A DNA stretch of 61,524 nt from Candidatus Vecturithrix granuli (GCA_000739535.1 DF820464.1:508359-569882); one strand, 5' to 3'. Counted from the stretch's first letter, positions 48,804 to 58,166 are shown. Made by a program: numbers and translations. Notes: a model not told the origin generated them from the sequence alone.

Positions 48804-48984
48804 GCCCACGAAACACACGGAAAGACCCGGAAAAAGGAAAATAATGAATACTTTGGCACACTACACCGGATTTGAGAATGGAACGGATTTCTTCTTCGCA
48901 TCCGTTGAATTCTTTCATCTGTTGTAGTGTTTGACATCATACAAATTTTTCTTTTTTCCGTGTCTTTCCGGGTGTTTCGTGGGC
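48804..48984. repeat. GCCCACGAAACAC inverted repeat
   Basis: GCCCACGAAACACACGG and TCCGGGTGTTTCGTGGGC are the outer arms, with AAAGACCCGG and CCGTGTCTTTCCGG close by, around a weak inner palindrome (CACTACACCGG). It separates the kinase from the glycyl radical enzyme gene. Confidence 0.6.
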
Positions 48985-48995
48985 AATTCCGAATC

Positions 48996-51431
48996 ATGAT
49001 GAATAGTAATACTCTATTAACGCAATTACGACAAGAGCCGCAGATCGCCTTTCCGAAGGAAATCCGAAATACAACTCGCCCTTGCGAGCGGATTGCGCGG
49101 ATCAGAGACCGGCTTATTCGCAATGAGCGGGAGATCGATCTTGAACGCGCGCGCTATACGACTGAAAGTTATCAACAGACTGAAGGCGAGCCAATGTCCA
49201 TTCGACGCGCAAAGATGTTATTGCACCTTGTGCGCAAGATGAGCATCACAATTGATCAGGACGAATTGATCGTCGGCAACCGCTCATTAAAACCCAGAAT
49301 GGGCGTGATTGCCCCGGAAGGCGCGGTAGATTGGATTGATAAAGAATTGGAAATTCTGCCCACACGACCGCAAGATAAATTTCAGATCACTCCCGAACAG
49401 ATTACTGAATTGCGAGAAAAGATCTTTCCGTATTGGCGCGGCAAAACCCTGGAAGATACGGTGGCGGCCCGCGTCCCGGTCGATGTGATGACAGCGGTAA
49501 AAGGCAAAGCCTTCAGCTTGAATCAGACCGATCATGCCCAGGGGCACATTCTACCGGATGTAGAAGGATGGCTGTGCTTGGGAATTCGCGGGTTGCGAGA
49601 AAAAATCAATAAAGCCGCTGACTCACAAAAGCAGAATACCGACACGCAAAATTTTTATGACGCTGCATTCATTGCTTTACAAGCCGCGCAGGAATTTATG
49701 CGACGTTACGCCAAGGTCGCCCGTCGTCTATGCAAAGAGCATGAGAATGAACAGCGTCAGCGGGAATTAGCTCGTATCGCTGAGGTCTGCGAATGGCTTT
49801 CCGAACATCCGGCGCGTGATTTCCGAGACGCGCTGCAAGCGGTCTGGTTTCTGTTCGTGCTCCTGCAAATCGAATCGAACGCCAGCAGCTTTTCACCAGG
49901 TCGTTTCGACCAGTATATGCTGCCTTATCTTGAACAGGATTTGGAAAGCGGAAAACTGACGCTCGATGAGGCGCAAAATCTGCTCGAACACCTGTGGCTG
50001 AAATTTAATGAAATCGTCTTGTTGCGCAGCAGTTCCAGCGCGCGCTATTTTGCCGGATTTCCGATCGGTTTCAACATCGGCCTGGGCGGGCAGCGACAGA
50101 ATGGCAGCGACGCCACGAATTTTCTGAGTTATATGTGTCTGCGGGCGCAGGCAGATCTCGGTTTGACGCAGCCAAATCTTTCGATTCGCATTCACCAAAA
50201 TAGTCCGCAGGAGTTTCTCCTGGCAGCCTCGCAGGTCATCAGCAAGGGTAGCGGCATGCCGCAGGTGTTTAATGATGAAGTGATTATTCCGGGACAGATC
50301 AAGCGCGGCATTGCTCCTGAAGATGCGATCAATTATTCAGTCGTGGGCTGCGTCGAACTTTCCACCCCGGGCAAAGCCCTGGGCTGGAGCGACGCTTCGA
50401 TGTTCAATTTGACCCGCATTCTGGAATTGACGCTGTTTGGCGGAAAAGATCCGCACAGTGGGCAACAGATCGGGATCGTTACGCCAACCTTAGACCGGAT
50501 GACTAGTTTTGAGGAATTAGAAGCGGCCTACGATCAACAGCTCGCTCATTTTGTGCCTTTGATGGTCAAAGGGTGCAATATCGTGGACAGTATTCACGCT
50601 GAGATGCTGCCTTCTCCGTTCCTGTCGCTGGTGATCTCTAATTGTATTGAACGCGGCCTGGATGTGACTGCCGGCGGCGCGCGTTACAATTTTTCGGGAG
50701 TTCAGGGCGTACAAATCGCCAATGTGGCCGACAGTCTGGCCGCCGTCAAACAGGCGGTGTTTGACGAGCAATGGCTTTCGGCCGGAGAATTATTGGAAGT
50801 TTTACGTAAGAATTTTGACGGACAGGAAATTTTGCGTCAACGTCTGATTCACCGGGTCCCCAAATACGGCAATGACGACGACCGTGTTGACCAATTTGAA
50901 CAGAAATGGGCGGATCGCTATAGCGAATTAGTAGCGCAGCACCCGACCAGGCGTGGCGGCGTGTATCAACCGGGATTTTATACGGTTTCAGCGCATGTGC
51001 CGATGGGTGCCAATGTGGGCGCGACGCCTGATGGCCGTCTGGCCGGAGAACCTTTAGCCGACGGTGGGGTGTCGCCCATGGCCGGCCGCGACCGCAAAGG
51101 GCCGACCGCAGTACTGCGTTCTGTGAGCAAGATGAATCTGCGATTGGCGTCAAACGGTACTTTGTTAAATATGAAGTTTTTGCCCTCCTTTTTTGAGGGA
51201 AAGCACGCGTTGGAGAAATTTGTGACCCTGTTACGCGGATTTTGTACGCTCGAAATTCCACACGTGCAATTCAACGTGGTTTCCGCCGCCACCCTGCGCG
51301 AGGCGCAGGCGCACCCGGAACAGTATCGCCATCTGGTGGTGCGTGTGGCCGGCTATAGCGCGTATTTTATCGAGTTGGATCAAGAGTTACAAAATGAGAT
51401 TATCCGCCGAACCGAATTTGAATCTGTGTAA
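48996..51431 (+). CDS. Glycyl radical enzyme (PFL/diol-dehydratase-like family)
   Basis: Large oxygen-sensitive radical enzyme of 811 residues. The active-site thiyl loop is VVGCVELS with Cys452 and Glu454. The glycyl loop is VRVAGYSAYF with Gly786, 25 residues from the end. The GCVE form is that of dehydratases and C-X lyases, not of pyruvate formate-lyase, which has two adjacent cysteines. The context (sugar transporter, ROK kinase, alcohol dehydrogenase) suggests radical dehydration or ring opening of a sugar or polyol, perhaps phosphorylated. The specific substrate cannot be told from the sequence. ATG 48996 or 48999 is the start; no ribosome-binding site is evident. Its activase is at 53175. 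Confidence 0.9.
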   Translation: MMNSNTLLTQLRQEPQIAFPKEIRNTTRPCERIARIRDRLIRNEREIDLERARYTTESYQQTEGEPMSIRRAKMLLHLVRKMSITIDQDELIVGNRSLKPRMGVIAPEGAVDWIDKELEILPTRPQDKFQITPEQITELREKIFPYWRGKTLEDTVAARVPVDVMTAVKGKAFSLNQTDHAQGHILPDVEGWLCLGIRGLREKINKAADSQKQNTDTQNFYDAAFIALQAAQEFMRRYAKVARRLCKEHENEQRQRELARIAEVCEWLSEHPARDFRDALQAVWFLFVLLQIESNASSFSPGRFDQYMLPYLEQDLESGKLTLDEAQNLLEHLWLKFNEIVLLRSSSSARYFAGFPIGFNIGLGGQRQNGSDATNFLSYMCLRAQADLGLTQPNLSIRIHQNSPQEFLLAASQVISKGSGMPQVFNDEVIIPGQIKRGIAPEDAINYSVVGCVELSTPGKALGWSDASMFNLTRILELTLFGGKDPHSGQQIGIVTPTLDRMTSFEELEAAYDQQLAHFVPLMVKGCNIVDSIHAEMLPSPFLSLVISNCIERGLDVTAGGARYNFSGVQGVQIANVADSLAAVKQAVFDEQWLSAGELLEVLRKNFDGQEILRQRLIHRVPKYGNDDDRVDQFEQKWADRYSELVAQHPTRRGGVYQPGFYTVSAHVPMGANVGATPDGRLAGEPLADGGVSPMAGRDRKGPTAVLRSVSKMNLRLASNGTLLNMKFLPSFFEGKHALEKFVTLLRGFCTLEIPHVQFNVVSAATLREAQAHPEQYRHLVVRVAGYSAYFIELDQELQNEIIRRTEFESV

Positions 51432-51443
51432 ATGGAGTGAATT

Positions 51444-52463
51444 ATGAATACCATATATGTTCCTATTTTCAAAGGCGAAGGCCGCATTGAGTATGAAAAT
51501 CGTCCGATTCCGAAAATCATGCAGCCTAATGAGGTGCTCGTCAAAATTGACGCCTGCGGTATTTGCGGCACGGATATGAATATTCTCGCCGTTCCCCCGG
51601 CGCACAAAGCGACGCACGGCGTCATCATCGGGCATGAAGGCGTTGGTACGATCGCGGAGATTGGCCCGGCGGTCAGTGACTTGCAGCCCGGCGACCGCGT
51701 GGTGATCGCCCCACGTTTAACTTGTGGAAAATGCGTATATTGTCGCAAAGGGTTAGACAACCAGTGCATCAATTACCAGACCATCGGCACCACGATTGAC
51801 GGGGCCTTTGCGCCTTACGTCTGTGCGCCGCAACAGGCATTTTACAAAATCGGAAATGACGTTGCTCCTGATGATGCGCTTTTTTTTGAACCTCTTTCCT
51901 GTGTGGTCGGGGCGGCTGCTCGCATTCCTTTTCAGGCCGGAGATGCGGTTGCCATTATCGGCGCGGGACCAATGGGCTTGCTCTTTGCGCAGATGTACCG
52001 CACCCTGGGCGCAGGCAAAATTCTGGTTGCGGATATTTCAGCCTATCGGCTTGACTTTGCCCAAAAAATCGGTGTTGACGCTGCCTTGAATCCTATGACT
52101 GTTGACTTAGCAGAGGAGGTCAAAAAGAGCACGGGCATCGGAGCCGATCTTGTGATTGACGCCGTCGGAAACCAGATCGACGCCGCCATCAAACTCGTCC
52201 GGCGCGGAGGGAATGTTCTGCTTTTCGGTCTGCGTCCGCATGATAATCCGCCAGTCAATCAATACACAATTACCCGCTATGATTTAACCATACACGGAGC
52301 ATTTGTAGGGCTGAAACCCTTTGAACAGACGATTAAACTTTTGCAAAGCGGACGCATTCATCCTTCGACGCTGATTACGCATCGCGTACCCTTGACAGAA
52401 CTTCTGCGCGGCGTGGAATTGATGCGTTCCGGGCAGGCGATGAAAGTGATTGTAGAAAATTAA
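51444..52463 (+). CDS. Zinc-dependent alcohol dehydrogenase (sorbitol/threonine type)
   Basis: Medium-chain dehydrogenase of 339 residues. The catalytic zinc site is CGICGTDMN (about residues 36-44) with GHEGVG. The structural zinc cysteines are in CGKCVYCRKGLDNQC. The NAD-binding glycine motif is IIGAGPMGLLF near residue 171. It would oxidise a hydroxyl of a polyol or reduce the aldehyde or ketone product of the glycyl radical enzyme, 12 bases upstream. GGAGTG precedes the ATG. Confidence 0.9.
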   Translation: MNTIYVPIFKGEGRIEYENRPIPKIMQPNEVLVKIDACGICGTDMNILAVPPAHKATHGVIIGHEGVGTIAEIGPAVSDLQPGDRVVIAPRLTCGKCVYCRKGLDNQCINYQTIGTTIDGAFAPYVCAPQQAFYKIGNDVAPDDALFFEPLSCVVGAAARIPFQAGDAVAIIGAGPMGLLFAQMYRTLGAGKILVADISAYRLDFAQKIGVDAALNPMTVDLAEEVKKSTGIGADLVIDAVGNQIDAAIKLVRRGGNVLLFGLRPHDNPPVNQYTITRYDLTIHGAFVGLKPFEQTIKLLQSGRIHPSTLITHRVPLTELLRGVELMRSGQAMKVIVEN

Positions 52464-52480
52464 GACTTGACAAACACGAT

Positions 52481-52557
52481 GAAACTACAGGAATTGATAT
52501 ATAAGCAAAAATCCTTTTCGGAGCAATTCTTGCTTATATATCAATTCCTGTAGTTTT
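52481..52557. repeat. GAAACTACAGGAAT palindrome, copy 2
   Basis: GAAACTACAGGAATTGATATA faces TATATCAATTCCTGTAGTTT with the ATAAGCAAAAATC arm. A relative of 43672-43746 and the end of the first transcription unit. Confidence 0.75.
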
Positions 52558-52590
52558 CAATTTCTGTAGTTTGAAAGGAGAATACGAATT

Positions 52591-52935
52591 ATGATCCGAC
52601 ATATCGTGCTGATGAAATGTCAAGCAGAGGCGTCACAAAAGGATATTCAAGCGATGTTTGCGGCTCTTGCCGCTTTAGAGGAAAGCATACCTGGCATATT
52701 GGCGTTTGAGGGAGGCGCAAACAACAGTCCTGAAGGCTTAGCCAGAGGATATACGCATGGATTTACCATGGATTTTGCCGATGAGCAGGCGCGCGCCACA
52801 TATCTGCCTCATCCTGAACACAAAAAAGCGCAGGAATTTATGCGCAAAGTGCTCGCTAAAAGCCCGGACAATGTCCTGGTAATGGATTTTCCGATAGAAG
52901 ATACGGAAACGTACGACGTATATCAAACTTCGTAG
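52591..52935 (+). CDS. Dabb-domain (stress-responsive A/B barrel) protein
   Basis: Small dimeric-barrel protein of 114 residues, starting MIRHIVLMKCQAEASQKDIQ and containing HGFTMDFADEQARATYLPHPEH, the Dabb pattern. Relatives are used in sugar and polyketide metabolism as small lyases or isomerases, so it may act on an intermediate of the glycyl radical pathway. AAAGGAGA precedes the ATG. Confidence 0.82.
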   Translation: MIRHIVLMKCQAEASQKDIQAMFAALAALEESIPGILAFEGGANNSPEGLARGYTHGFTMDFADEQARATYLPHPEHKKAQEFMRKVLAKSPDNVLVMDFPIEDTETYDVYQTS

Positions 52936-53000
52936 CGAACAGAGACTACAACGGATGAAAGAATAGAACGGATATTTGATTTTTCTTTCAAATCCGTTTT

Positions 53001-53141
53001 TCGCCGTAGGCGATAGAGTATTGTAGCAACAAGGAAAGTTCCCACCTCTCTTATTTCGCCGTAGGCGATCCACAACCGCTACGCGGTAAGAAAGGGGTGG
53101 TTGTTGTTTATAACTACAATACCGTATCGCCTACGGCGAAA
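53001..53141. repeat. TCGCCGTAGGCGA palindromes
   Basis: Three units of TCGCCGTAGGCGA (53001, about 53056 and 53126) and a GAGTATTGTAG/CTACAATAC inverted pair. Intergenic; no coding capacity. Confidence 0.65.
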
Positions 53142-53174
53142 AGGCTGGCTAAATAGTAATACCTTGAAGTTACA

Positions 53175-54104
53175 ATGATGAATCAACTAACTTTAGCAGA
53201 ACGCACGAAATTCGAACAGGTTGAAGGGGTAATCTTTGATATTCAACGCTATTCTGTGCATGACGGTCCTGGTTTACGCACCAATGTGTTTTTCAAAGGC
53301 TGTCCGTTGCGTTGTCGCTGGTGCGCCAATCCCGAATCGCTATACCCGCAGCCGGAAATCGCGCTGTTTGCCGGACAGTGCATCAACTGCGGGCAATTTT
53401 CGGAATCCTGTCCTGTGCTCTGGCAGCAGAGCGGATCGAAAGAACGAACAGAATTATTTCAGGAAAGAATCGTTCTGTGTCCGACCGAAGCGATTCATTG
53501 GATTGGCAAACGCCGCAGCGCAGGTGAGGTGATGCAGGAAGTGTTACGCGACCGCCCTTTTTACGGCGATGGCGGCGGTCTGACCCTCACTGGCGGCGAA
53601 CCAACCATGCAGCCGCAGATGGCGGAAGCCTTGTTACGCCTGGCAAAAGCGGAACATATCTCCACAGCAATGGAAACCTGCGGCTATACCCAATGGCCGA
53701 CCCTGGAACGCTTATTGCCCTATCTTGATAACCTATTATGGGATATCAAACATGTGGATAATGAAATCCATCGCAAGTTTACCGGCGTGAGTAATGAGCG
53801 CATTCTTGCCAACCTGCGCCGCCTGAGCGAACTTGACGCTCCGGTCACGATCAGAATTCCCCTGATCCCCGGATTTAACGCTTCTACCGAGAGCGTCACG
53901 CAAATCGCTGAATATGTGAAACAACTGCCCGGCGCAACAAAGCGCATTGATCTGCTCCCGTACCATACCTTAGGAAAACCCAAATACGCGGCCTTACAGC
54001 GGTCATATCCCTGGGAACAGTATCAACGCCTGACAGAAGCAGAGATAAAAACCCTGACAGAGATATTCGAAGATTATGGCCTTCAAGCCAATATTGGCGG
54101 GTAG
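53175..54104 (+). CDS. Glycyl-radical-enzyme activase (radical SAM)
   Basis: Radical SAM protein of 309 residues that installs the glycyl radical in the partner at 48996. The cluster motif CPLRCRWC (Cys43, Cys47, Cys50) binds the SAM 4Fe-4S. A second set Cys69, Cys72, Cys79 and Cys102 probably binds an auxiliary cluster, as in dehydratase-type activases. The SAM motif is GGGLTLTGGEP near residue 133. The first ATG of two adjacent has no clear Shine-Dalgarno. It is set apart from its partner by two genes. Confidence 0.92.
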   Translation: MMNQLTLAERTKFEQVEGVIFDIQRYSVHDGPGLRTNVFFKGCPLRCRWCANPESLYPQPEIALFAGQCINCGQFSESCPVLWQQSGSKERTELFQERIVLCPTEAIHWIGKRRSAGEVMQEVLRDRPFYGDGGGLTLTGGEPTMQPQMAEALLRLAKAEHISTAMETCGYTQWPTLERLLPYLDNLLWDIKHVDNEIHRKFTGVSNERILANLRRLSELDAPVTIRIPLIPGFNASTESVTQIAEYVKQLPGATKRIDLLPYHTLGKPKYAALQRSYPWEQYQRLTEAEIKTLTEIFEDYGLQANIGG

Positions 54105-54234
54105 AGTTTTTTTACTCAATGATTCGGATTTCTCGTCATCCCAGTTCAGGAACTATTTATGCGAATCATGTCAACCTTTTTCTGTTATGAACTGTAAACT
54201 TATGATTGTAAGATTTACCAGGTTCCTTGCTGTT

Positions 54235-54432
54235 TCATCTGTTGGATGATCTTAAAACTTGGCGAGAGGAAAGGATGTGGGTCATGCCGAGTTGTTCGGA
54301 GATGCTGGTGGATTTTTCTTCATACATAGAGGCCAATTCCCTGTTTCCGGCTAGATGCTCGACCAGAGCCAGTTCGCAATGCAGTTCGGCGACGGTAAAT
54401 AAAGAATACACCTGTCCGATACAGCTTTGCAA
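54235..54432 (-). pseudogene. C-terminal fragment of a large TPR-type protein
   Basis: On the minus strand, CELALVEHLAGNRELASMYEE followed by LGMTHILS resembles the final helical repeats of ATPase- or cyclase-type signal proteins with TPR regions. No longer frame leads into it, and other frames take over upstream. The stretch 54105-54546 otherwise has no gene. Confidence 0.35.
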
Positions 54433-54492
54433 CAGCTTTGGAAAAGCAAAACAAATAGTCCTGTATGTCCAGACAAATTCTTTCCAAAAAAC

Positions 54493-54525
54493 AAAAACCG
54501 GGTTTTTTCAAAAAACCCGGTTTTT
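54493..54525. terminator. AAAAACCGGG hairpin
   Basis: Perfect hairpin AAAAACCGGGTTTTTT with its complement and flanking T/A runs, downstream of the substrate-binding protein gene on the minus strand. Confidence 0.6.
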
Positions 54526-54546
54526 ATCAGATTCAAACAGTTGTGC

Positions 54547-55554
54547 TCATTCTGATGTGGTAATCAGTTCAATTCCCTTAAGAATATGCGGTTTAGGTTT
54601 AATGTCCAGCGCTTTCATGGTATCCACGTTCAAAAGCCGCTTTCCTCTGGTATTTTTTGTGATGGGAAGTTGAGAAATGGGCGTGCCTCGCATGGCTTGT
54701 AATAGCATGTTTGCGGCAGTTTCTCCCTGTTCCTGTCCCATTTTGATCACGGCGCACAGCAGCCCATTTTTCACATGATAGGCATTGTTGCCAGCCGTCG
54801 GTTTGCCAAAATTTTTCAAGATTAACGGGATAAGTTCTTGATCGGTCAGGGACTTTCCCTGGTCGTCAAGTAACCCCGACAGTGTCTCGACAAACAGCAG
54901 ATCGCACTGTTCGCGCAGTTCCTCTAAGTCTGCCATCATTTCTTTCAGCGTCGCCGGCGTTTTAAAGGCCGTATATTTGGCAAGATAGCTCTCCGCTTCC
55001 TGCTCAATTTGCAGTTGAACCAGTCCAGCAGAAGCACTCTCTCGCAGGATATACCCAAACGTTTCGATTGAAGGAACCAACTGTTTGGCCAGGATAATAG
55101 ACTCTCTGGTATGGAAACGCTCCAGAACGCCGGAAACATTTGTGGCAGGGAACCCGTATTGCTCCGGTTCGGCATTCACTCCGCAAAACATGACCGGCGT
55201 TTTGACTTTATCTTTTAAATACGGGACGACAAACATGGATTGCGCATTGTCATCTGCAGCAATGACCCCATCAGGCTGGAGCTGCTGATAGAGCGCAAAC
55301 GCTTTTTCGGCCTTTTCTGGGCCTTGTTCAGGATGATGTTGCGTATCCATAAAGAAATAGGTCAGTTCTGCGGTATTCGCTAAAACCGACTCGATGCCTT
55401 CTTTCATCTCCTGGACCCAGGGATAGGTTTCATCATAACTCATCACTACCATGACCTTATACATCGCTGTTTCCCCTGACCGGACGAAGAATCCGCCCAT
55501 CACGATGAACCACACACCGATCCCAACCCACGCGCGATACCACTTCAGCTTCAT
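54547..55554 (-). CDS. ABC transporter substrate-binding protein (ABC_sub_bind family)
   Basis: Protein of 335 residues with an N-terminal hydrophobic signal (about residues 9-26). The fold is that of the TrpX-like family: VMSYDETYPWVQEMKEGIES, PDGVIAADDNAQSM, PVMFCGVNAEP and the NNAYHVKNGLLCAVIKMGQEQG end. Relatives bind tryptophan and other small compounds; often the gene stands next to a sensor kinase. No ABC permease is adjacent, so it may work as a sensory receptor. AAAGGAGG precedes the ATG. Confidence 0.85.
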   Translation of the reverse strand: MKLKWYRAWVGIGVWFIVMGGFFVRSGETAMYKVMVVMSYDETYPWVQEMKEGIESVLANTAELTYFFMDTQHHPEQGPEKAEKAFALYQQLQPDGVIAADDNAQSMFVVPYLKDKVKTPVMFCGVNAEPEQYGFPATNVSGVLERFHTRESIILAKQLVPSIETFGYILRESASAGLVQLQIEQEAESYLAKYTAFKTPATLKEMMADLEELREQCDLLFVETLSGLLDDQGKSLTDQELIPLILKNFGKPTAGNNAYHVKNGLLCAVIKMGQEQGETAANMLLQAMRGTPISQLPITKNTRGKRLLNVDTMKALDIKPKPHILKGIELITTSE

Positions 55555-55572
55555 ATTCTCCTCCTTTGAAAA

Positions 55573-55636
55573 TAGGCGCGAAATTCCTTTTCGCGCCTAC
55601 GCCTGACATGGCCGCGAAAAGGAATTTCGCGGTACA
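55573..55636 (-). repeat. Start-associated palindrome, copy facing 54547-55554
   Basis: GGCGCGAAATTCC-type variant of the family. On the minus strand the flank reads CCTATTTTCAAAGGAGG, then the ATG at 55554. Same relation to a gene as the other copies. Confidence 0.8.
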
Positions 55637-55951
55637 TCGATGAAAAACGGTAGCTCTCAGCTTGTTGAAATATATTCCCTGATGCCTGTCAATATTTATC
55701 TGCAATTATTCTTATGGTTCGATGTTGTCATATTGCCTGAATCTCCTGGAATTACAAGGAATTTTGATCGCTGATCGAAAATAATGATATTTTTCCTTGA
55801 CAATTTTCCCAGGAATCAAATCAGTAAGATACAGCTTGTCAGTTGTTTGTAAATTGTTGGTGTTCAGAAGGATCACCCTCTTTCCAAAAACACAGGCGTT
55901 TTGTTGTAAGTCACGTAGGATTATAGACATTTTTTGTAGGAGAGTACGATT
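55637..55951. other. Gap before the cold-shock gene
   Basis: AT-rich stretch with a TTGACA at 55797-55802 and weak -10 options; the cold-shock leader probably begins about here (100 or more bases long). A minus-strand frame of 134 codons covers part of it but has no coding character. Confidence 0.3.
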
Positions 55952-56152
55952 GTGGCACAAGGAACAGTAAAATGGTTTAATGATCAAAAGGGATACGGGT
56001 TTATTGAACAAGATAATGGGGAGGACATTTTTGTCCATTATTCCGCCATTCTGAATTCGGGATTTAAGTCTCTTTCTGAGGGTGATCGTGTTAGTTTTGA
56101 CGTTGGCACAGGCCAAAAAGGCCCTGCTGCCCAGAACGTGAAACGGATCTAA
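55952..56152 (+). CDS. Cold-shock protein, CspA family
   Basis: Single cold-shock domain of 66 residues. RNP1 KGYGFIE (13-19) and RNP2 DIFVHYS (25-31) bind single-stranded nucleic acid. It acts as an RNA chaperone. GTG is the start, with AGGAGA 8 bases upstream. A strong terminator follows at 56173, then a DEAD-box helicase gene of the same stress response. Confidence 0.95.
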   Translation: MAQGTVKWFNDQKGYGFIEQDNGEDIFVHYSAILNSGFKSLSEGDRVSFDVGTGQKGPAAQNVKRI

Positions 56153-56172
56153 TTTTCATCATTTCTGAACCC

Positions 56173-56212
56173 GGGGCATCTCGTCTGGACAAGATGAGAT
56201 GCCTTTTTCTTT
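56173..56212 (+). terminator. Rho-independent terminator behind the cold-shock gene
   Basis: GGGGCATCTC and GAGATGCC arms with a 13-base loop, followed by TTTTTCTTTG. It ends the cold-shock transcript 20 bases past its stop. Confidence 0.85.
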
Positions 56213-56291
56213 GTACTTCCCCGCTATTGACGCCATTCCAACCGGAATTTTACGAAAGAAAGAACTGTGCCATATCACAAAGGATAGATTC

Positions 56292-58040
56292 ATGAGAACA
56301 TTTGAAGAACTCGGAATTACTTCCGAGGTATTGAAGGGCATTCAGGAGTTGGGGTTTGACCAGCCGATGCCCATTCAGGAACAGGTTATCCCTGTTTTAT
56401 TGGAAACAGAAGGTGATCTGATTGGACTTGCCCAGACAGGCACCGGCAAAACGGCCGCGTTTGGTTTACCTATCATTCAACAGATTGATGCTGCCAAAAC
56501 AACCCCCCAGGCCCTTATTCTTGCACCAACCCGGGAACTTTGCCTGCAAATTGTCGGCGACTTGAAAAATTTTGCCAAATATCTGCCGGATATTCAGATC
56601 GTCGCCGTCTATGGCGGCGCCGATATTGAGCGGCAGCGCAAAGCCCTGAAGAAGGGCGCACAGATTATTGTAGCCACACCCGGCCGTATGAACGATTTCC
56701 TCAATAAACGTAAAGCGGTCAATCTTGCTGACGTTCGCACGGTTGTGTTGGATGAAGCGGATGAAATGCTGGACATGGGCTTTAAAGAAGAATTAGATGC
56801 AATTCTGGAACAGACGCCACCCTCGAAAAACACCTTATTATTTTCGGCAACCATGCCGGCTGAGGTGTTGGCAATTTCCAAAAATTATATGCGCAATCCG
56901 CGCGAAATTGCCGTCGGCCCCCGCAACGCGGGCGCGGAAAATGTGGAGCACTTCTGTTACCCTGTGCACTCAAAAGATCGTTATTTAGCCCTGAAACGGA
57001 TTGTGGACATTCACCCGGAAATTTACGGCATTATCTTCTGCCGCACCAGGCAAGAAACCAAAGAGATTGCGGAAAAACTCATGCAAGATGGCTATAACGC
57101 CGATGCATTGCACGGCGATCTTTCGCAGGCCCAGCGTGAAACCGTGATGCACAAATTTCGCATCAAACACCTGCAAATGCTCGTGGCAACGGATGTTGCG
57201 GCGCGTGGACTTGACGTCAAAGATATTACCCACATCATCAATTATAACCTGCCTGATGAAAACGATGTCTATATTCACCGCAGCGGACGAACCGGACGGG
57301 CTGGTCAGGAAGGAACTTCGATTGCCATCGTCAACTTAAAAGAAAAATATAAAATCAAACATATCGAAGCGAAACTCAAAAAGAAATTTAGCATGAAGAC
57401 GGTGCCCAGCGGCGATGAAGTCTGCGCGAAACAAGTGCTCTATCTGGTAGATAAATTGGAAAAAATTGAAGTTGACCATAAGGCGATTGATAAATTTCTC
57501 CCGGCTGTCTATGAAAAACTCGCCTGGTTAAGTCGTGAGGACTTGATTAAACATTTTGTTTCTCTGGAATTTAATCGTTTTCTGGATTATTACAAAGACA
57601 TTGAGGATCTGAATCCGCCAGAAGAGCCTCAGGAGCGAAAAGCTCGTAAGAAAAAAGACTTTTCCGATAAACGTCCAGATAGGCGCAGCGACAAGCGTGG
57701 TGAGAACCGCGTGGCAGAAGAAGGGTTTACGCGTTTCTTTATTAATCTGGGCTTTAAAGACAGCGTGGGCCCGCGCGATCTGATCGGTCTGATTAACCGT
57801 TGTACCCGTAAACGCGATATTGAAATCGGCCGTATCGATCTTATGAAATCCTTTTCTTTCTTTGAAGCGGATGAACGGTTTTCGCATACCATTCTCTCCG
57901 GATTCAAAGGCATTGAATATAACGGCCGTGAGGTCGTTGTTCAAATCGCTCAGGAAGATCCCTCCCTGCAATCAAACAACACGAAGAAGAAAGACCAAAA
58001 ACCTTCTTCTCACCGTCAACGATCCCGAAAGAAAAAGTAG
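56292..58040 (+). CDS. DEAD-box RNA helicase with DbpA-type RNA-binding domain
   Basis: ATP-dependent RNA helicase of 582 residues. Q motif FEELGITSEVLKGIQELGF, motif I AQTGTGKT, motif II DEAD, motif III SAT, and HRSGRTGRAG near residue 360. A basic linker (KARKKKDFSDKRPDRRSDKRG) precedes a DbpA-like RNA-binding fold (TRFFINLGFKDSVGPRDLIGL) and a lysine-rich tail, as in DeaD/CsdA. It assists ribosome assembly and mRNA unwinding, particularly in the cold. ATG 56292 follows AAAGGA; an in-frame ATG at 56199 lies beside the terminator and is rejected. Confidence 0.92.
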   Translation: MRTFEELGITSEVLKGIQELGFDQPMPIQEQVIPVLLETEGDLIGLAQTGTGKTAAFGLPIIQQIDAAKTTPQALILAPTRELCLQIVGDLKNFAKYLPDIQIVAVYGGADIERQRKALKKGAQIIVATPGRMNDFLNKRKAVNLADVRTVVLDEADEMLDMGFKEELDAILEQTPPSKNTLLFSATMPAEVLAISKNYMRNPREIAVGPRNAGAENVEHFCYPVHSKDRYLALKRIVDIHPEIYGIIFCRTRQETKEIAEKLMQDGYNADALHGDLSQAQRETVMHKFRIKHLQMLVATDVAARGLDVKDITHIINYNLPDENDVYIHRSGRTGRAGQEGTSIAIVNLKEKYKIKHIEAKLKKKFSMKTVPSGDEVCAKQVLYLVDKLEKIEVDHKAIDKFLPAVYEKLAWLSREDLIKHFVSLEFNRFLDYYKDIEDLNPPEEPQERKARKKKDFSDKRPDRRSDKRGENRVAEEGFTRFFINLGFKDSVGPRDLIGLINRCTRKRDIEIGRIDLMKSFSFFEADERFSHTILSGFKGIEYNGREVVVQIAQEDPSLQSNNTKKKDQKPSSHRQRSRKKK

Positions 58041-58042
58041 TG

Positions 58043-58166
58043 AAGCTCCAGGGACTCCAGGGACTCCAGGGACCCAAGTTGAAGAAATTTGCAAGCGGCC
58101 AACGTTTGCGGAGGGATCTTCAACTTTAATTCCTTAAAGTCCTTTAAGTCCCTTAAGTCCCTTGAA
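58043..58166. repeat. CAGGGACTCCAGGGACTC / AAGTCCCTTAAGTCCC repeat
   Basis: Short direct repeats AGGGACTCC on the left and AAGTCCCTT on the right make an imperfect inverted repeat around AAGTTGAAGA/TCTTCAACTT. It ends 14 bases before the TypA start. Confidence 0.65.

Noticed and set aside
55712-56116. Minus-strand frame of 134 codons over the cold-shock gene
   Set aside because: It is antisense to a clear cold-shock gene and has no coding character.
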